In this document: in pieces, positions 8,049 to 17,287 of the stretch
How the letters are laid out: every line of letters begins with the position of its first letter
How positions within the stretch are numbered: position 1 is the first letter of the stretch
DNA from: Isochrysis galbana
Taxonomy: Eukaryota; Haptophyta; Isochrysidales; Isochrysidaceae
Direction of reading: 5' to 3'
Assembly: GCA_018136815.1 (NCBI GenBank)
Contig: CM030945.1
Span: 1,316,594 to 1,342,678 of the forward strand
DNA length: 26,085 bases
Made by a program: the position numbers and the translations under genes
The notes under the pieces: model-generated
Told to the model about the DNA's origin: nothing
The model's input: only the letters and a program-made list of their open reading frames with translations
The model's database searches: none

Positions 8049-10406
8049 ATGGCCTACCTGCCGTCATCCTCGATTGCGCCCGCCGCCAATCCTCCCCCCC
8101 CTCCCGCCATCCTCTTCGGTGTGCTCACCGACTCTTCAACCCGCGCCCTTGCCACGCTCGAGGGTAATCTAGCGGCCGTAAGTGGCTGGCCCCGTCGCGT
8201 GCTGCGCGCCACGTGGGCGGTCGTCGTATACAACAATCGAACGGCAGAGTGGGCGCGCCTCCCTGCCGAGGCGGCTCGGCTTGGTGCTCACCTCGTGATG
8301 CTCGAAGACGGCGGGCCTGTCAGAACGCGCGCCAAGCTCAGCTACCAGCTCCGCTTTGCCGCGCTCCTCGGCCGCCGTTTAGAACGGCCAGGGGCGGGAA
8401 GTGTATTGCCGGGCGAGCCACCCGCGGAGTATGTGTGGCTGCTCGATGGGGACATCTCGCTTCAACGCTTCCGTCTTGACGCATTTCTTGGCGCATGGCG
8501 CTGCTGCTTTGCCAGCGGCCCACCGCTCGTTTCGCAACCACCCGTGCTGCAATCCTCGCAAGATTATTGGCACCTGAACTGGCGCTCGTGGGCAGCGCTC
8601 GAGCGGCGACCGGCCGCCGTCGCCACTAATTTCATCGAGATCCAGACGCCCATCATCGATGCCGGCTTCTTCCGCTCGCTGGCCTCTGGCCGGGCGCAGC
8701 AACTCGCCGAGTGGGACCGTCGCTATGACTCTGACTGGGGGATCGATCTGCTGTGGTGCCCAAGTGCGCGCGAATACGACCCGTCACGCATGCCGTGCGC
8801 GGTCGTCCTCCATCCCATCTCGCATGTCGACTCCAAGACGATGAACAAGGACGACCGCTTTTCACGTGGTGGGATGCACGTGTTGGCGGCGGCGCAGCGT
8901 CAGTGGCCCACGCTGCTGCACTTTCCGTACCACCTGGCAGCGCAGCCGCTCATGCGCATCCCTCGCGAGGCGTACCGTATCATGCGCGCCAAGGCGCTCG
9001 CCCATATGCTCAACCTCTCCTGCGACGAGCCCCACGAGCACGCATGCCTTGCACGCGAGGGCCTTCGTCTTGATGGGCGCGGCGCGCTTGCAGGCGTACA
9101 CATCTTTTGGATAAATGCCGACGCGAGCGTCGGCCGCCGCGAGGTCATGGAAGCGGAGTTCAAGCGCCTGGGGATCGTGAACCACACGCGCGTGCCTGCA
9201 ATCGTCGAGAGCGACATCCGTCGCCTTGTGGCCGAGGGCTTAAGCCTACCCGGGCTGCGCTTTGTGCCGCGCCTCCAGTCGTTCGTTGGCGACGTACAGC
9301 GCGCGAACGCGACGGAGCACGTCACCTACTCGTATGCGGAGCTCGGCCGCATGCTCTCACACCTTGCCGCAGCGCGCTTGGCGTACGAGACGCGGATGGC
9401 GGCGAGTCTCGTGCTCGAGGACAGCGTGCTCCTATGGCCCATTCCAATGTGGACACACTCTCTGCCAGAGCTTATGGCACGTGCGCCCACTGGCTGGAAG
9501 ATCTTGCAATTGCACACCGTCAACGCCAAGTTGCTTCGGACATGGTGCCCCATCGCCACTGGCTTTCGGCGCTGGGAGCGGCTTCACCGGAGCTCTGCTG
9601 CCTACATTCTTTCGTGGAAAGGCGCCGCGGGCCTGAGTGTGGAGGCAGGGCCTCTCGGCACGCCCGGCTATGCTCGCCGGATTGCCACCTTCATCTACTC
9701 CTTTGTGAAACAAACAACCCGACAAGCTTCTCAGGCCACCAACTCGCTCGTCGCCGACAACCTCATTTTTCAAAGTGGTATGCCGCACACGTATACGTTT
9801 GCGCGCCCGCTCTTCGCGCTTGCCCCCGCCGAAGCACCCATACACACGGCCGACGCGCACGAGGTCGCCGAGCGGGCGATGCGCGAATGGTTGATCGACT
9901 ACTTTTCGCCCTCGCACGCCTTGTTGCCATGTGCCGCTCTCTCCTTCTCGGGCTCGCTCGCGCGCGGTACTCGCGAGGGCGGCGAGCGCAGGCATGCAAG
10001 CACTGCGCGCCTTGGTTGCATGATCTGCGCCGACGGTGGTGTGCTCCATCCGGAGCTGCTCGTGGCCGGCGCGTGTATCGACCCAGCGGCGCCGAACCGC
10101 ACAGACTACAGGCGGCTCTCCATTCTACCGAGGCCCGTTTTTCCCCTCAGGTCACGCCGCTACCCGACGCCTGTGGACGCGCCTACATGCGTAAGGCGGA
10201 ATAGGCGCACACGCGCCGTCAGCTGCGCCGAGCTTGACGGTCATTTCACACGCGAGAGCCGCTACAACCGCAAGGAGGGACCGTGGACCTCATGCCATAA
10301 GAATCTTGGCCACCTCGGCTGCTGCGACGAGGTGCCCGACGCTGCCTGGTTCAACGTGTCCCAGACCAGAAATCGCTTGAGGCAAGCATACAACCCCAAG
10401 CTGTAG
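8049..10406 (+). CDS. Two-domain glycosyltransferase-like protein (DUF707-like + GT25-like)
   Basis: This is an uninterrupted 785-residue ORF; ATG 8049 is the first after an in-frame stop at 7983. Domain 1 (about 20-300) has AILFGVLT at its start, YVWLLDGDISL with a DGD triad at 133-135, LVSQPPV, TNFIEIQTPI and SDWGIDLLW (228-236). This order resembles DUF707/GT-A-type proteins. Domain 2 (about 348-600) reads as glycosyltransferase family 25: HIFWINADASVGRREVMEAEF, SYAELGRMLSHLAAARLAYE, then SLVLEDSVLL (453-462), GWKILQL and SSAAYILSWKGA. GT25 normally has Glu-Asp-Asp where this has Glu-Asp-Ser (457-459), which could weaken metal binding. The last 180 residues hold many Cys and no domain I know. 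No signal peptide is seen, so an upstream exon with a Golgi anchor is possible. Donor and acceptor sugars are unknown. Confidence 0.75.
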   Translation: MAYLPSSSIAPAANPPPPPAILFGVLTDSSTRALATLEGNLAAVSGWPRRVLRATWAVVVYNNRTAEWARLPAEAARLGAHLVMLEDGGPVRTRAKLSYQLRFAALLGRRLERPGAGSVLPGEPPAEYVWLLDGDISLQRFRLDAFLGAWRCCFASGPPLVSQPPVLQSSQDYWHLNWRSWAALERRPAAVATNFIEIQTPIIDAGFFRSLASGRAQQLAEWDRRYDSDWGIDLLWCPSAREYDPSRMPCAVVLHPISHVDSKTMNKDDRFSRGGMHVLAAAQRQWPTLLHFPYHLAAQPLMRIPREAYRIMRAKALAHMLNLSCDEPHEHACLAREGLRLDGRGALAGVHIFWINADASVGRREVMEAEFKRLGIVNHTRVPAIVESDIRRLVAEGLSLPGLRFVPRLQSFVGDVQRANATEHVTYSYAELGRMLSHLAAARLAYETRMAASLVLEDSVLLWPIPMWTHSLPELMARAPTGWKILQLHTVNAKLLRTWCPIATGFRRWERLHRSSAAYILSWKGAAGLSVEAGPLGTPGYARRIATFIYSFVKQTTRQASQATNSLVADNLIFQSGMPHTYTFARPLFALAPAEAPIHTADAHEVAERAMREWLIDYFSPSHALLPCAALSFSGSLARGTREGGERRHASTARLGCMICADGGVLHPELLVAGACIDPAAPNRTDYRRLSILPRPVFPLRSRRYPTPVDAPTCVRRNRRTRAVSCAELDGHFTRESRYNRKEGPWTSCHKNLGHLGCCDEVPDAAWFNVSQTRNRLRQAYNPKL

Positions 10407-10960
10407 GTGAGCCGTCCAACCCACGCGTCTTGCTCCCTCGCGCGCATGGCTCGCATGCTTTCAGACGGGAGACAAAGGGACGGAGCCGTGTGTGGGCTTA
10501 CGGGACGATATCTTCGGTTTTCAGAGCCTCAAGAGCGCGGAGAGCACACGCTGAACATGGCTAGAGCCGTGAGCCCGCTACGCGCTATAGCGATCCAATG
10601 TGGGGGCCGATACTGATTCGACGCAATGCTGAACGCCTTGTCCGTCCACTGGGAGCGGCTAGTGCGAATGCCGCGAGCGGGGCACAGAGCGCAAAGGACC
10701 TCAAATAATGGCTCTATCATCAGACGACGCCGACGCTGACTCACAAATCTTGTCGCAACCCTTATTGCACATTATGTAGATTACTAGCCGACAATGCGCA
10801 CCAAATCGACGCAATGCGCAATAATAGCGATTGTCTTTACAAAAAATATGTAGTACAGTCTATAGTATCAACGATTGCTATTTGACGGTAGGCGCAAACG
10901 CAGCTCGCTTATGGCGTTGTATTTGCTATGGCGAACCGTGGCGAGGCTTTGGCCGTTAAG
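10407..10960. other. Downstream region, no recognisable gene
   Basis: This is the 3' flank of the glycosyltransferase-like gene. The motif CGACGCAATGC occurs twice (about 10620 and 10809). I find no protein, RNA gene or clear mobile element here. Confidence 0.5.
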
Positions 10961-10961
10961 G

Positions 10962-11099
10962 CGGCTGGCCTTCATTTGGTCTCCTTTCCCTCAGGGTTTC
11001 TTTCCCTCCCCGTGGGAACTCTCACCCTACCATGAGCCCCCCCGCGAGCACCCCGAAGGAGAGGCCCAGGAGCACCACGTACGCGACGAGAACGGCGTC
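10962..11099 (-). repeat. Duplicated gene piece, copy 1 (membrane-segment exon plus adjoining intron-like DNA)
   Basis: About 138 bases match 20580-20727 in the same orientation, with the shared block CCTTCATTTGGTCTCC and the stretch around CTCACCCTACCATGAGCCCC. On the minus strand 11035-11099 encodes DAVLVAYVVLLGLSFGVLAGG, a hydrophobic helix also encoded at the two related sites near 20.5-20.76 kb. It is followed by a possible GTAGGG or GTGAGA splice donor. The rest (10962-11030) would be intron. Confidence 0.7.
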
Positions 11100-11117
11100 G
11101 GCCGTCGACGCTCGGCG

Positions 11118-11406
11118 AGGGAAACCGCTGCGGCGTGGCCACCAGCTGCCGCCCGTCGAGCACGAAGCCCCGCACGGCGACGGCGTGCGCCGTGCGCAGC
11201 GCCCACCACGGCGCCAGCAGCTCGAGCGGCGGCCGGCGGAGCCCGTCGAGAAGGTGCGCCACCGGCCGCTCGTCGCTTTGGACGAAGGTGTCCACCAGCC
11301 CCTCGTACGGCTCGTCCGCGCGGCACGGGGCCGGGAGGAGGCGCGCCGCCGAGCGGTCGAGCGACCAGCTCAGAGCGATGGCCTCCTCGTACCGCCCCCC
11401 GCCCAC
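11118..11406 (-). CDS. Possible exon of an unidentified protein
   Basis: A minus-strand open frame contains a protein-like stretch (RYEEAIALSWSLDRS, then EPYEGLVDTFVQSDERPVAHLLDGL, then LELLAPWWALRTAHA). It has balanced composition, unlike the Arg-rich shadow frames on the other strand. It abuts the duplicated membrane-segment piece at about 11100 but in a different frame, so the two may be separate exons or a captured-fragment junction. I do not recognise the family. Confidence 0.35.
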
Positions 11407-11479
11407 AAGTGACCGAAGGCGCTCAAGGCCTTCCGTCTGGCCACACAGCCCTTCCGTCTACCGTCCTCCGTCGCACACA

Positions 11480-11980
11480 GATGCTGCCCCCCCTGCACAC
11501 TCATCGAAGCGGCGGCACATCGACGAAGACGAGCGCAAGGACATCATCACGATGGAACTCGGGCACGGCCGCTACATCCAACAGTCGGCCGTCGACATCC
11601 TCATCAAGGCTGCCGTTCTCCTGAACAGCTCCTCCCTGTACACCTTTGACATGGACGCCGCCTTCCCGGAGGCGAAGAAGCTCGTCTTGGAATTCTACGA
11701 CATCGCCTCGGTGCCCATCACTGTGCCCCAGCTTCTGTGGATCATCAGGTCCAAGGAAAAGCCTCGCAGCGTGCCCACGTTGATCATGAGGCTGCGCTTC
11801 ATCGCACAGACGGTGCCCCCTCGCGATGTGCTCGAGGAGACTGCGATCGAGATCGTCAAGCTGGTCTTTCACAACCTCATCCCCCAAACGCCCACCACCC
11901 CGAACCGGGCCCGTGGTAGCGCACCCGGGCCGCACCCCCGAAACCGACGAAAAAGGAATGAGGGGTCGAAGTGGAAGTGA
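11480..11980 (+). CDS. Hypothetical protein
   Basis: The frame ending at the stop 11978-11980 changes from Arg/Ser/Pro-rich shadow-like sequence to a protein-like stretch at about 11510. It has ERKDIITMELGHGRYIQQSA, then DILIKAAVLLNSSSLY, FPEAKKLVLEFYDIASVP and TLIMRLRFIAQTVPPRDV. The first ATG in the good stretch is 11552; earlier residues (HIDEDERKD) also look genuine, so a 5' exon is likely. The tail is basic (PRNRRKRNEGSKWK). Predicted structure is mainly alpha-helical. I do not recognise the family. A retroelement has inserted about 50 bp past its stop codon, in its 3' region. Confidence 0.45.
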   Translation, partial: DAAPPAHSSKRRHIDEDERKDIITMELGHGRYIQQSAVDILIKAAVLLNSSSLYTFDMDAAFPEAKKLVLEFYDIASVPITVPQLLWIIRSKEKPRSVPTLIMRLRFIAQTVPPRDVLEETAIEIVKLVFHNLIPQTPTTPNRARGSAPGPHPRNRRKRNEGSKWK

Positions 11981-12014
11981 GGGGAGAACAGGGCGTTGTG
12001 CGGCTTGTCGGATG

Positions 12015-12031
12015 GGAAGTAGTGTCTTCTA
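12015..12031. repeat. Target-site duplication, left copy
   Basis: GGAAGTAGTGTCTTCTA is identical to 13377-13393. The pair brackets the element at 12032-13376. Confidence 0.85.
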
Positions 12032-13376
12032 ATTTTAATTTTTAACAAATTTTTATGGGTCGCGGCGCGGCAAAGGAACGGGACTAGCGCTCACTCAAGA
12101 CAGGACACCCTGCCGCGGCAAGCGCAAGCACCCTTCCCCCCTTATGCCACCCAGCTCTTCACTAGCTTTCTACCTGCGCTAGCGCGCTAGCCAGAGCGCC
12201 CCTCCCTCCACACTCAGACAGCCCCCTACGCCAGGATCCTGTTCTGGTCTCGCAGGCAAGGGGGCCTAATGGGAGGGAGAGGAGCAACTCCTCAGAGAGG
12301 AGCTGTGGGGAAGGAGATGTCTGAGTGGGGGCGCTATACCCTTGCGCTAGGCATGGGCAGCGACGCCGCCTCAACACATGTCCTCCCTCTTGTCTTGAGT
12401 CGGAATTTTTGGTGCTTGAAGCAGAGGGCAAGGGGTTTGTGCTTCTTGGGTTAGTTGTAGTTGGAAGAGGGAGTGGGAGAGGGAGTGAAGTGTTGGAAGA
12501 GGGCCCAAGGCAGGGCACTGAGTTGTAGGTAATTGTGGCCCACAAGAGTGGGGTGAAAACGTGAAGTGTATCAACAAGGGTCTTGAGTTGAAATTTTTGG
12601 TGCTTTGAACAGAGGGCGAGGGGGTTCGTGCTGTTTGGGTTGGTTCTAGAGGGAAGGGAGAATAGGAGAGGGAGTCAAGTGTTGAAAGAGGGCCCAAGGC
12701 AGGGCACTGAGTTGTAGGTAATTGTGGCCCACAAGAGTGGGGTGAAAACGTGAAGTGTATCAACAAGGGTCTTGAGTTGAAATTTTTGGTGCTTTGAACA
12801 GAGGGCGAGGGGGTTCGTGCTGTTTGGGTTGGTTCTAGAGGGAAGGGAGAATAGGAGAGGGAGTCAAGTGTTGAAAGAGGGCCCAAGGCAGGGCACTGAG
12901 CTGTAGGTACTTGTGGCCCACAGGAGTGGGGTGAAAACGAGAAGTGAGTCAACATGTTGAAAAACAGAGGCACAAGTTGCTCTCCGTAGGAGATTGATGG
13001 TTGTGAAGTGCCCTCCCATGTTCCATGTTGGGTGCACTGATGGTAGAGGTTTCCACCATGGGGAGGGCAGCTGAGCTGCCCTCCCACATGAGGTGCTCTT
13101 GGGGTGGGAGGGTTTCCCACTGTTGGAGGGGAACTCAAAGACCCCCTGCATGCTACGCAGAGCCATGGGGGCAACCTGTTAGGTGCCAGTGCTCGCCACC
13201 CCGCGCGCTTGCGCGGGCGTGGTTTGGATGGGCTGGATGAGCTCTGAGAGGGCTTTCTGACGAGCTGCCTCGGGCGGCATGGGGCGTCCCAGGTGGGGCG
13301 CGGTGGCGAGGGTCGCCTGGGGCTCGGGAGCGGTCGCGGCACGCTCCATAGTTCAAACTATAACAATAGTTTTTTC
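12032..13376 (-). mobile_element. Non-autonomous retroelement (SINE-like), 1345 bp
   Basis: The element is bounded by a perfect 17-bp direct repeat. Read on the minus strand it begins GAAAAAACTATTGTTATAG and ends in an A-rich tail (AAAAATTTGTTAAAAATTAA), as expected for target-primed insertion. Its 3' 390 bases (12032-12420) are nearly duplicated at 17699-18085, directly behind a LINE coding end. The middle has three 188-189 bp tandem units. No RT, endonuclease or other replication gene is visible. A minus-strand frame stays open for about 320 codons across the repeats, and an ATG at 13349 opens a separate frame of about 57 codons (MERAATAPEPQATLATAP start). Neither resembles a known protein. 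A match to its 5' start in opposite orientation lies at about 17292-17328. Confidence 0.8.
12392..12957. repeat. Tandem repeat, three units of 188-189 bp
   Basis: Units begin with GTCTTGAGT at 12392, 12580 and 12769. The second and third are near-identical until the last 60 bases; the first is more diverged (for example CGGAATTTTTGG for TGAAATTTTTGG). They lie inside the 12032-13376 element, so the expansion happened within the element or its ancestor. Confidence 0.93.
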
Positions 13377-13393
13377 GGAAGTAGTGTCTTCTA
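13377..13393. repeat. Target-site duplication, right copy
   Basis: This 17-bp sequence is identical to 12015-12031. Confidence 0.85.
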
Positions 13394-14042
13394 GTCCAGC
13401 GATAGGTGTTAGCCCTGAATCTTCAGACCTTTTTTTAAAAGATTTGTTTCATGATAGGGCATAGCATGTGAACTTGCATTCGTTCAATGAATGTTTGGCA
13501 CAGAGACTCATGCCGCTCTGCGCGATACCATCGCTAGGGTGTTTCCTCATGCAGCTATTTGGACGCCCACGCCGCCACAAGCCTCAAGCGCGGTAGTGAG
13601 ATGTCGTGATGCTTTGAACTTGCGGGTATGTACCACATGACTTGCTCGTTGTTCGCTCCGCACGCCCCCTGAGCTTTACAATGAGACACAAAGCAAAACA
13701 CCTCACAGCCACAAGATGTCAATCACCGCCACAAGATGTCGAAGGCTCTCTCCCCGAGCATTTCGAAATTCGGTTGTTGCTTGTGCGTCGTTTCACTGCA
13801 AAGGTGTAGAATGGCCGAACTTGGCGCACGGACGACTTTGCCGTAGCGTACACATTCAGCTCGAAAGCTAAACGCTGGCTCCCGGCAAGTGCAAGGGCGA
13901 GCGATGTCGTTTCCGTGATGCACACGAGCAATTTTTGTCTCGCCCGAAACAATTGCGCGCGGCCATTGGCGTGCCAAAGCTATAGCATGCTCTGCACCGA
14001 GTAGGTACTTTCACGTGGCCGGCATCGGCCTCAATCGCCGAC
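13394..14042. other. Region 3' of the ACAD gene, no recognisable gene
   Basis: It continues the interrupted flank of the 12-kb element and runs to the stop codon of the acyl-CoA dehydrogenase on the minus strand. A GCCACAAGATGTC motif occurs twice in a row (about 13709-13740). Minus-strand open frames at 13719-13977 have no recognisable protein features. Confidence 0.5.
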
Positions 14043-16155
14043 TCACGCCTTCTCCCGGATCTTTAGCGAGCGCGCAAGGGACATGCGGTGTATTTCGGAT
14101 GTGCCGTCGTAGATGCGGAAGGCGCGCACATCGTTGAAAATTTGGGCCACTTCAGTGTCGTGCGTGACGCCCGTGCCGCCCAGACATTGTAGCGAGCGGT
14201 CAACTACCCGAAAGATGGCCTCGGAGCACGTCACCTTGGCCATCGACGACTCGCGTCGGCCATCGCCACCACCGTCAAGCGTCCATGCGGCGTGCCAGAT
14301 GGCGAGACGCGCGGTTTGCATGTCAATCAGGTTGTCCGCGAGCTGAAATGAGACACCTTGATGGTCGATGAGTGCTTTTCCAAACGACTGTCGCTTGTTT
14401 GTGTACGCGACAGCTGTGTCATGCGCACGGCGCGCGGCGCCGAGCCACCGCATACAGTGTGTCAGCCGCGCTGGCGCAAGGCGAACCTGCTCGGCGGTGG
14501 CGGGTGGGCGAGGGTCTCACGCTAGATCTGGCTTGTGCCGCGCCGGCGGTGCGGCCTGTAGGCGCACCTGCGCATACTTGAAGCCTTGCCCTACTTCGCC
14601 GAGCACTGCGTCGGCGCCGACGCGCAGTTCGGCAAACTCCAAGTGTCCGTGGCCGCCTGTGAAGCTCGCATCTATTGTGTCGAGGGCACGCTTGGTCTTG
14701 ATGCCTGGCGCATCCATCGGCGAGAGGAACATTGAGGCGCCCACATCGGCACCGGCCTCGTTGAAAGTGCGGGCCATGATTATGGTGAAGGCAGCGCCGT
14801 CGGCACCCGTGATGAGCCACTTCTCGCCGTTGATGATAAAGCCACCCTTGCCGTCGGCGTGCGCGGTCGTTTTGAGGGCAGTTGGATCAGAGCCGGCTCC
14901 TGGTGGCGGCTCAGTCATCGCGAAGCACGAACGCATCTCACCTGCCAAAGCGGTAAGAAGTAGACTGTTAAGCGCGCGCTCGTCGACTTGCGCACTGCAT
15001 CGGGCACACCTGCGAGCATCGGCTCGAGATATTGCCGACGCTGGTCCTCATTGGCAATGAGCTCGAGCATGTGCATGTTGCCTGTGACAAGGGCACGGCA
15101 GAGGCCGGGGATCGGCTTGAGGGGGCACCGGTACTCTTTAATCATACGCATTCTGGCTCGCATACCATCCGTTTTCTCCCGTGCCAATTTGTGTCTTGTT
15201 GCCCAACCTGAGACCCCGACTGGACTCTTGCGTGAGAAGCCCCACTCGCTTTTGTCCCGTACTCCCATGCTTGCCGCAAAGCGACACTGGCCCGCCTCTG
15301 GAGCGGATAAGTCCAGCACTAGCCCTTCTCCCTTCCTGCTCCTCGCTGAACCACATCCACCGCGGCTAGTTGAAGCATGCCTGGATGCTGCGCCCCACTC
15401 TTGAATCGCTCATCCTCGTGACGTGTGGAAATCACAATCGCATCGAGCGCATAGCAAACCCCCTCCTAACTCTGCCTCATGCAGCACCTCATTGAGAAGT
15501 GCAACCAGCTACGGCCCCGTTCCCCAGTCACTTTTCCTGACTGGATACCATGGCATTCAGCGTGGTCGGCCGCGGCTCTTTTCTCACAAGACCGCTTCAT
15601 CCATATCGAATGTTTGAGCTCGCCCATCCCTCGCCCCATTCATCTGCCGACCTCCACCGCCCATTGTCACCCTAACGGGCAACATCGGCGCGGACCCAGC
15701 TTGCATTGGCACCTCGTCCCACACCCCTCCCACCTCTCCTCAGACGGCCGCGTAAACCGCACGCCAGCCCAGCGGGCGAGCGAGTGAAGCCACTTCTTAC
15801 CCTCATCGGGCGCCGCAATGTTGAGTGCGACCGGGCCGAGCATAGAGTATCCTGCCTCTTCAAAGAAGAGCGCTCGCGTAATGTGCGAGCGCAGCTGCTC
15901 GTGAATGTGTGGAAGCCCTGCGAGCAGCCCCTCACGCCGGGCGAGCGCGATGAGCTCCCTCCTGAGGGGTTCAGAAGGGCCGTGCCGTCCCCGTCGGAGG
16001 TCTCTCTCCATTGGGATCACTCTCTGCTGGACAAAGGAGGCGACGCGTGAAGCGAGGGAGGCCTGGGCGGGAGTGGGAGAGAAGCTGATGAAGCGGTGTG
16101 TGCGCCAGGCGCGGCGGGCGGGGAGGAGGGGGCGGTGGGAGAGAAGGAGGGACAT
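14043..16155 (-). CDS. Acyl-CoA dehydrogenase (ACAD10/11-like), four exons
   Basis: A flavoenzyme that oxidises acyl-CoA to enoyl-CoA, probably mitochondrial. Exons are 15801-16155, 15010-15081, 14568-14941 and 14043-14486. Introns are 719, 68 and 81 bp with donors GTAAGA, GTGTGC and GTGCGC, each ending in AG. Phases agree and give 414 residues, the normal family length. Residues 1-30 are basic and Ser-rich, a plausible targeting peptide. Key segments are RALFFEEAGYSMLGPVALN, APDEGNMHMLELIANEDQR across the first junction, the FAD/substrate motif CFAMTEP (148-154) with AGSDPTA, KWLITGAD, VRLAPARLTHCMRWLG across the third junction, CLGGTGVTHDTEVAQ and FRIYDGTSEIHR. The base that is Glu (YEG) in medium-chain ACAD is Asp394 here, as in ACAD10/ACAD11-type proteins, so an unusual acyl substrate is possible. 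About 1 kb of polypurine DNA lies just upstream. Confidence 0.9.
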
Positions 16156-16164
16156 CCGGCGAGG

Positions 16165-17195
16165 AGAGAGGGAGGGGGGGGGAGGGGGGGGGGGGGAGAG
16201 AGAGGGGGGGGGATGAGAGAGAGAGGGGATGAGAGAGAGAGGAGAGAGGAGAGAGGAGAGAGGAGAGAGGGGAGAGGGGAGAGGAGAGAGGGGAGAGGAG
16301 AGAGGAGAGAGGAGAGAGGAGAGAGGAGAGAGGAGAGAGGAGAGAGGAGAGAGGAGAGAGGAGAGAGGAGAGAGGAGAGAGGAGAGAGGAGAGAGGAGAG
16401 AGGAGAGAGGAGAGAGGAGAGAGGAGAGAGGAGAGAGGAGAGAGGAGAGAGGAGAGAGGAGAGAGGAGAGAGGAGAGGAGAGAGGAGAGAGGAGAGAGGA
16501 GAGAGGAGAGAGGAGAGAGGAGAGAGGAGAGAGGAGAGAGGAGAGAGGAGAGAGGAGAGAGGAGAGAGGAGAGAGGAGAGAGGAGAGAGGAGAGAGGAGA
16601 GAGGAGAGAGGAGAGAGGAGAGAGGAGAGAGGAGAGAGGAGAGAGGAGAGAGGAGAGAGGAGAGGGAGAGGAGGAGAAGAGAGAGAAGAGAGAGAGAAGA
16701 GAGAAGAGGAGAGAGAAGAGGAGAGAGAAGAGGAGAGAGAAGAGGAGAGAGAGAAGAGAGAAGAGGAGAGAGAGAAGAGAGAAGAGGAGAGAGAAGAGGA
16801 GAGAGAGAAGAGAGAAGAGGAGAGAGAGAAGAGAGAAGAGGAGAGAGAAGAGGAGAGAGAGAAGAGAGAAGAGGAGAGAGAGAAGAGAGAAGAGGAGAGA
16901 GAAGAGGAGAGAGAGAAGAGAGAAGAGGAGAGAGAGAAGAGAAAAGAGGAGAGGGAAGAGAGAGAAGAGGAGAGAGAGAAGAGAAAAGAAAAGAGGAGAG
17001 GGAAGAGAGAGAAGAGGAGAGAGAGAAGAGAAAAGAGGAGAGGGAAGAGAGAGAAGAGGAGAGAGAGAAGAGAAAAGAGGAGAGGGAAGAGAGAGAAGAG
17101 GAGAGAGAGAAGAGAAAAGAGGAGAGGGAAGAGAGAGAAGAGGAGAGAGAGAAGAGAAAAGAGGAGAGGGAAGAGAGAGAAGAGGAGAGAGAGGT
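16165..17195. repeat. 1-kb polypurine satellite with nested periods
   Basis: About 16220-16665 is a nearly perfect heptamer array, (GGAGAGA)n. From about 16670 the unit changes to mixtures of GAGAGAAGAGGA. From about 16925 to 17190 a higher-order unit of 42 bp (about GAGAAAAGAGGAGAGGGAAG plus 22 more purines) repeats six or so times. The plus strand is essentially pure purine. It stops ten bases before the ACAD start codon, so on that gene's sense strand it is a polypyrimidine leader/promoter tract. The long open frames through it (Arg/Glu or Ser/Leu repeats) are artefacts of the repeat. Confidence 0.95.
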
Positions 17196-17287
17196 TGTCG
17201 TTGATGACATCACGCGGCTTTCCCCAGCCATCCCCATTCGACTGAGAACTCTAAGTTCTACGAGCGTTTCCGACGACGATAGGCACG

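Noticed and set aside
9107..10204. 365-codon open frame inside the glycosyltransferase gene
   Set aside because: Arg/Ala/His-rich shadow of the coherent 785-residue frame; GC-rich genes often leave long alternative frames open.
12032..12420. tRNA-derived SINE head with Pol III A and B boxes
   Set aside because: I could not find convincing A-box and B-box pairs at the right spacing on either strand.
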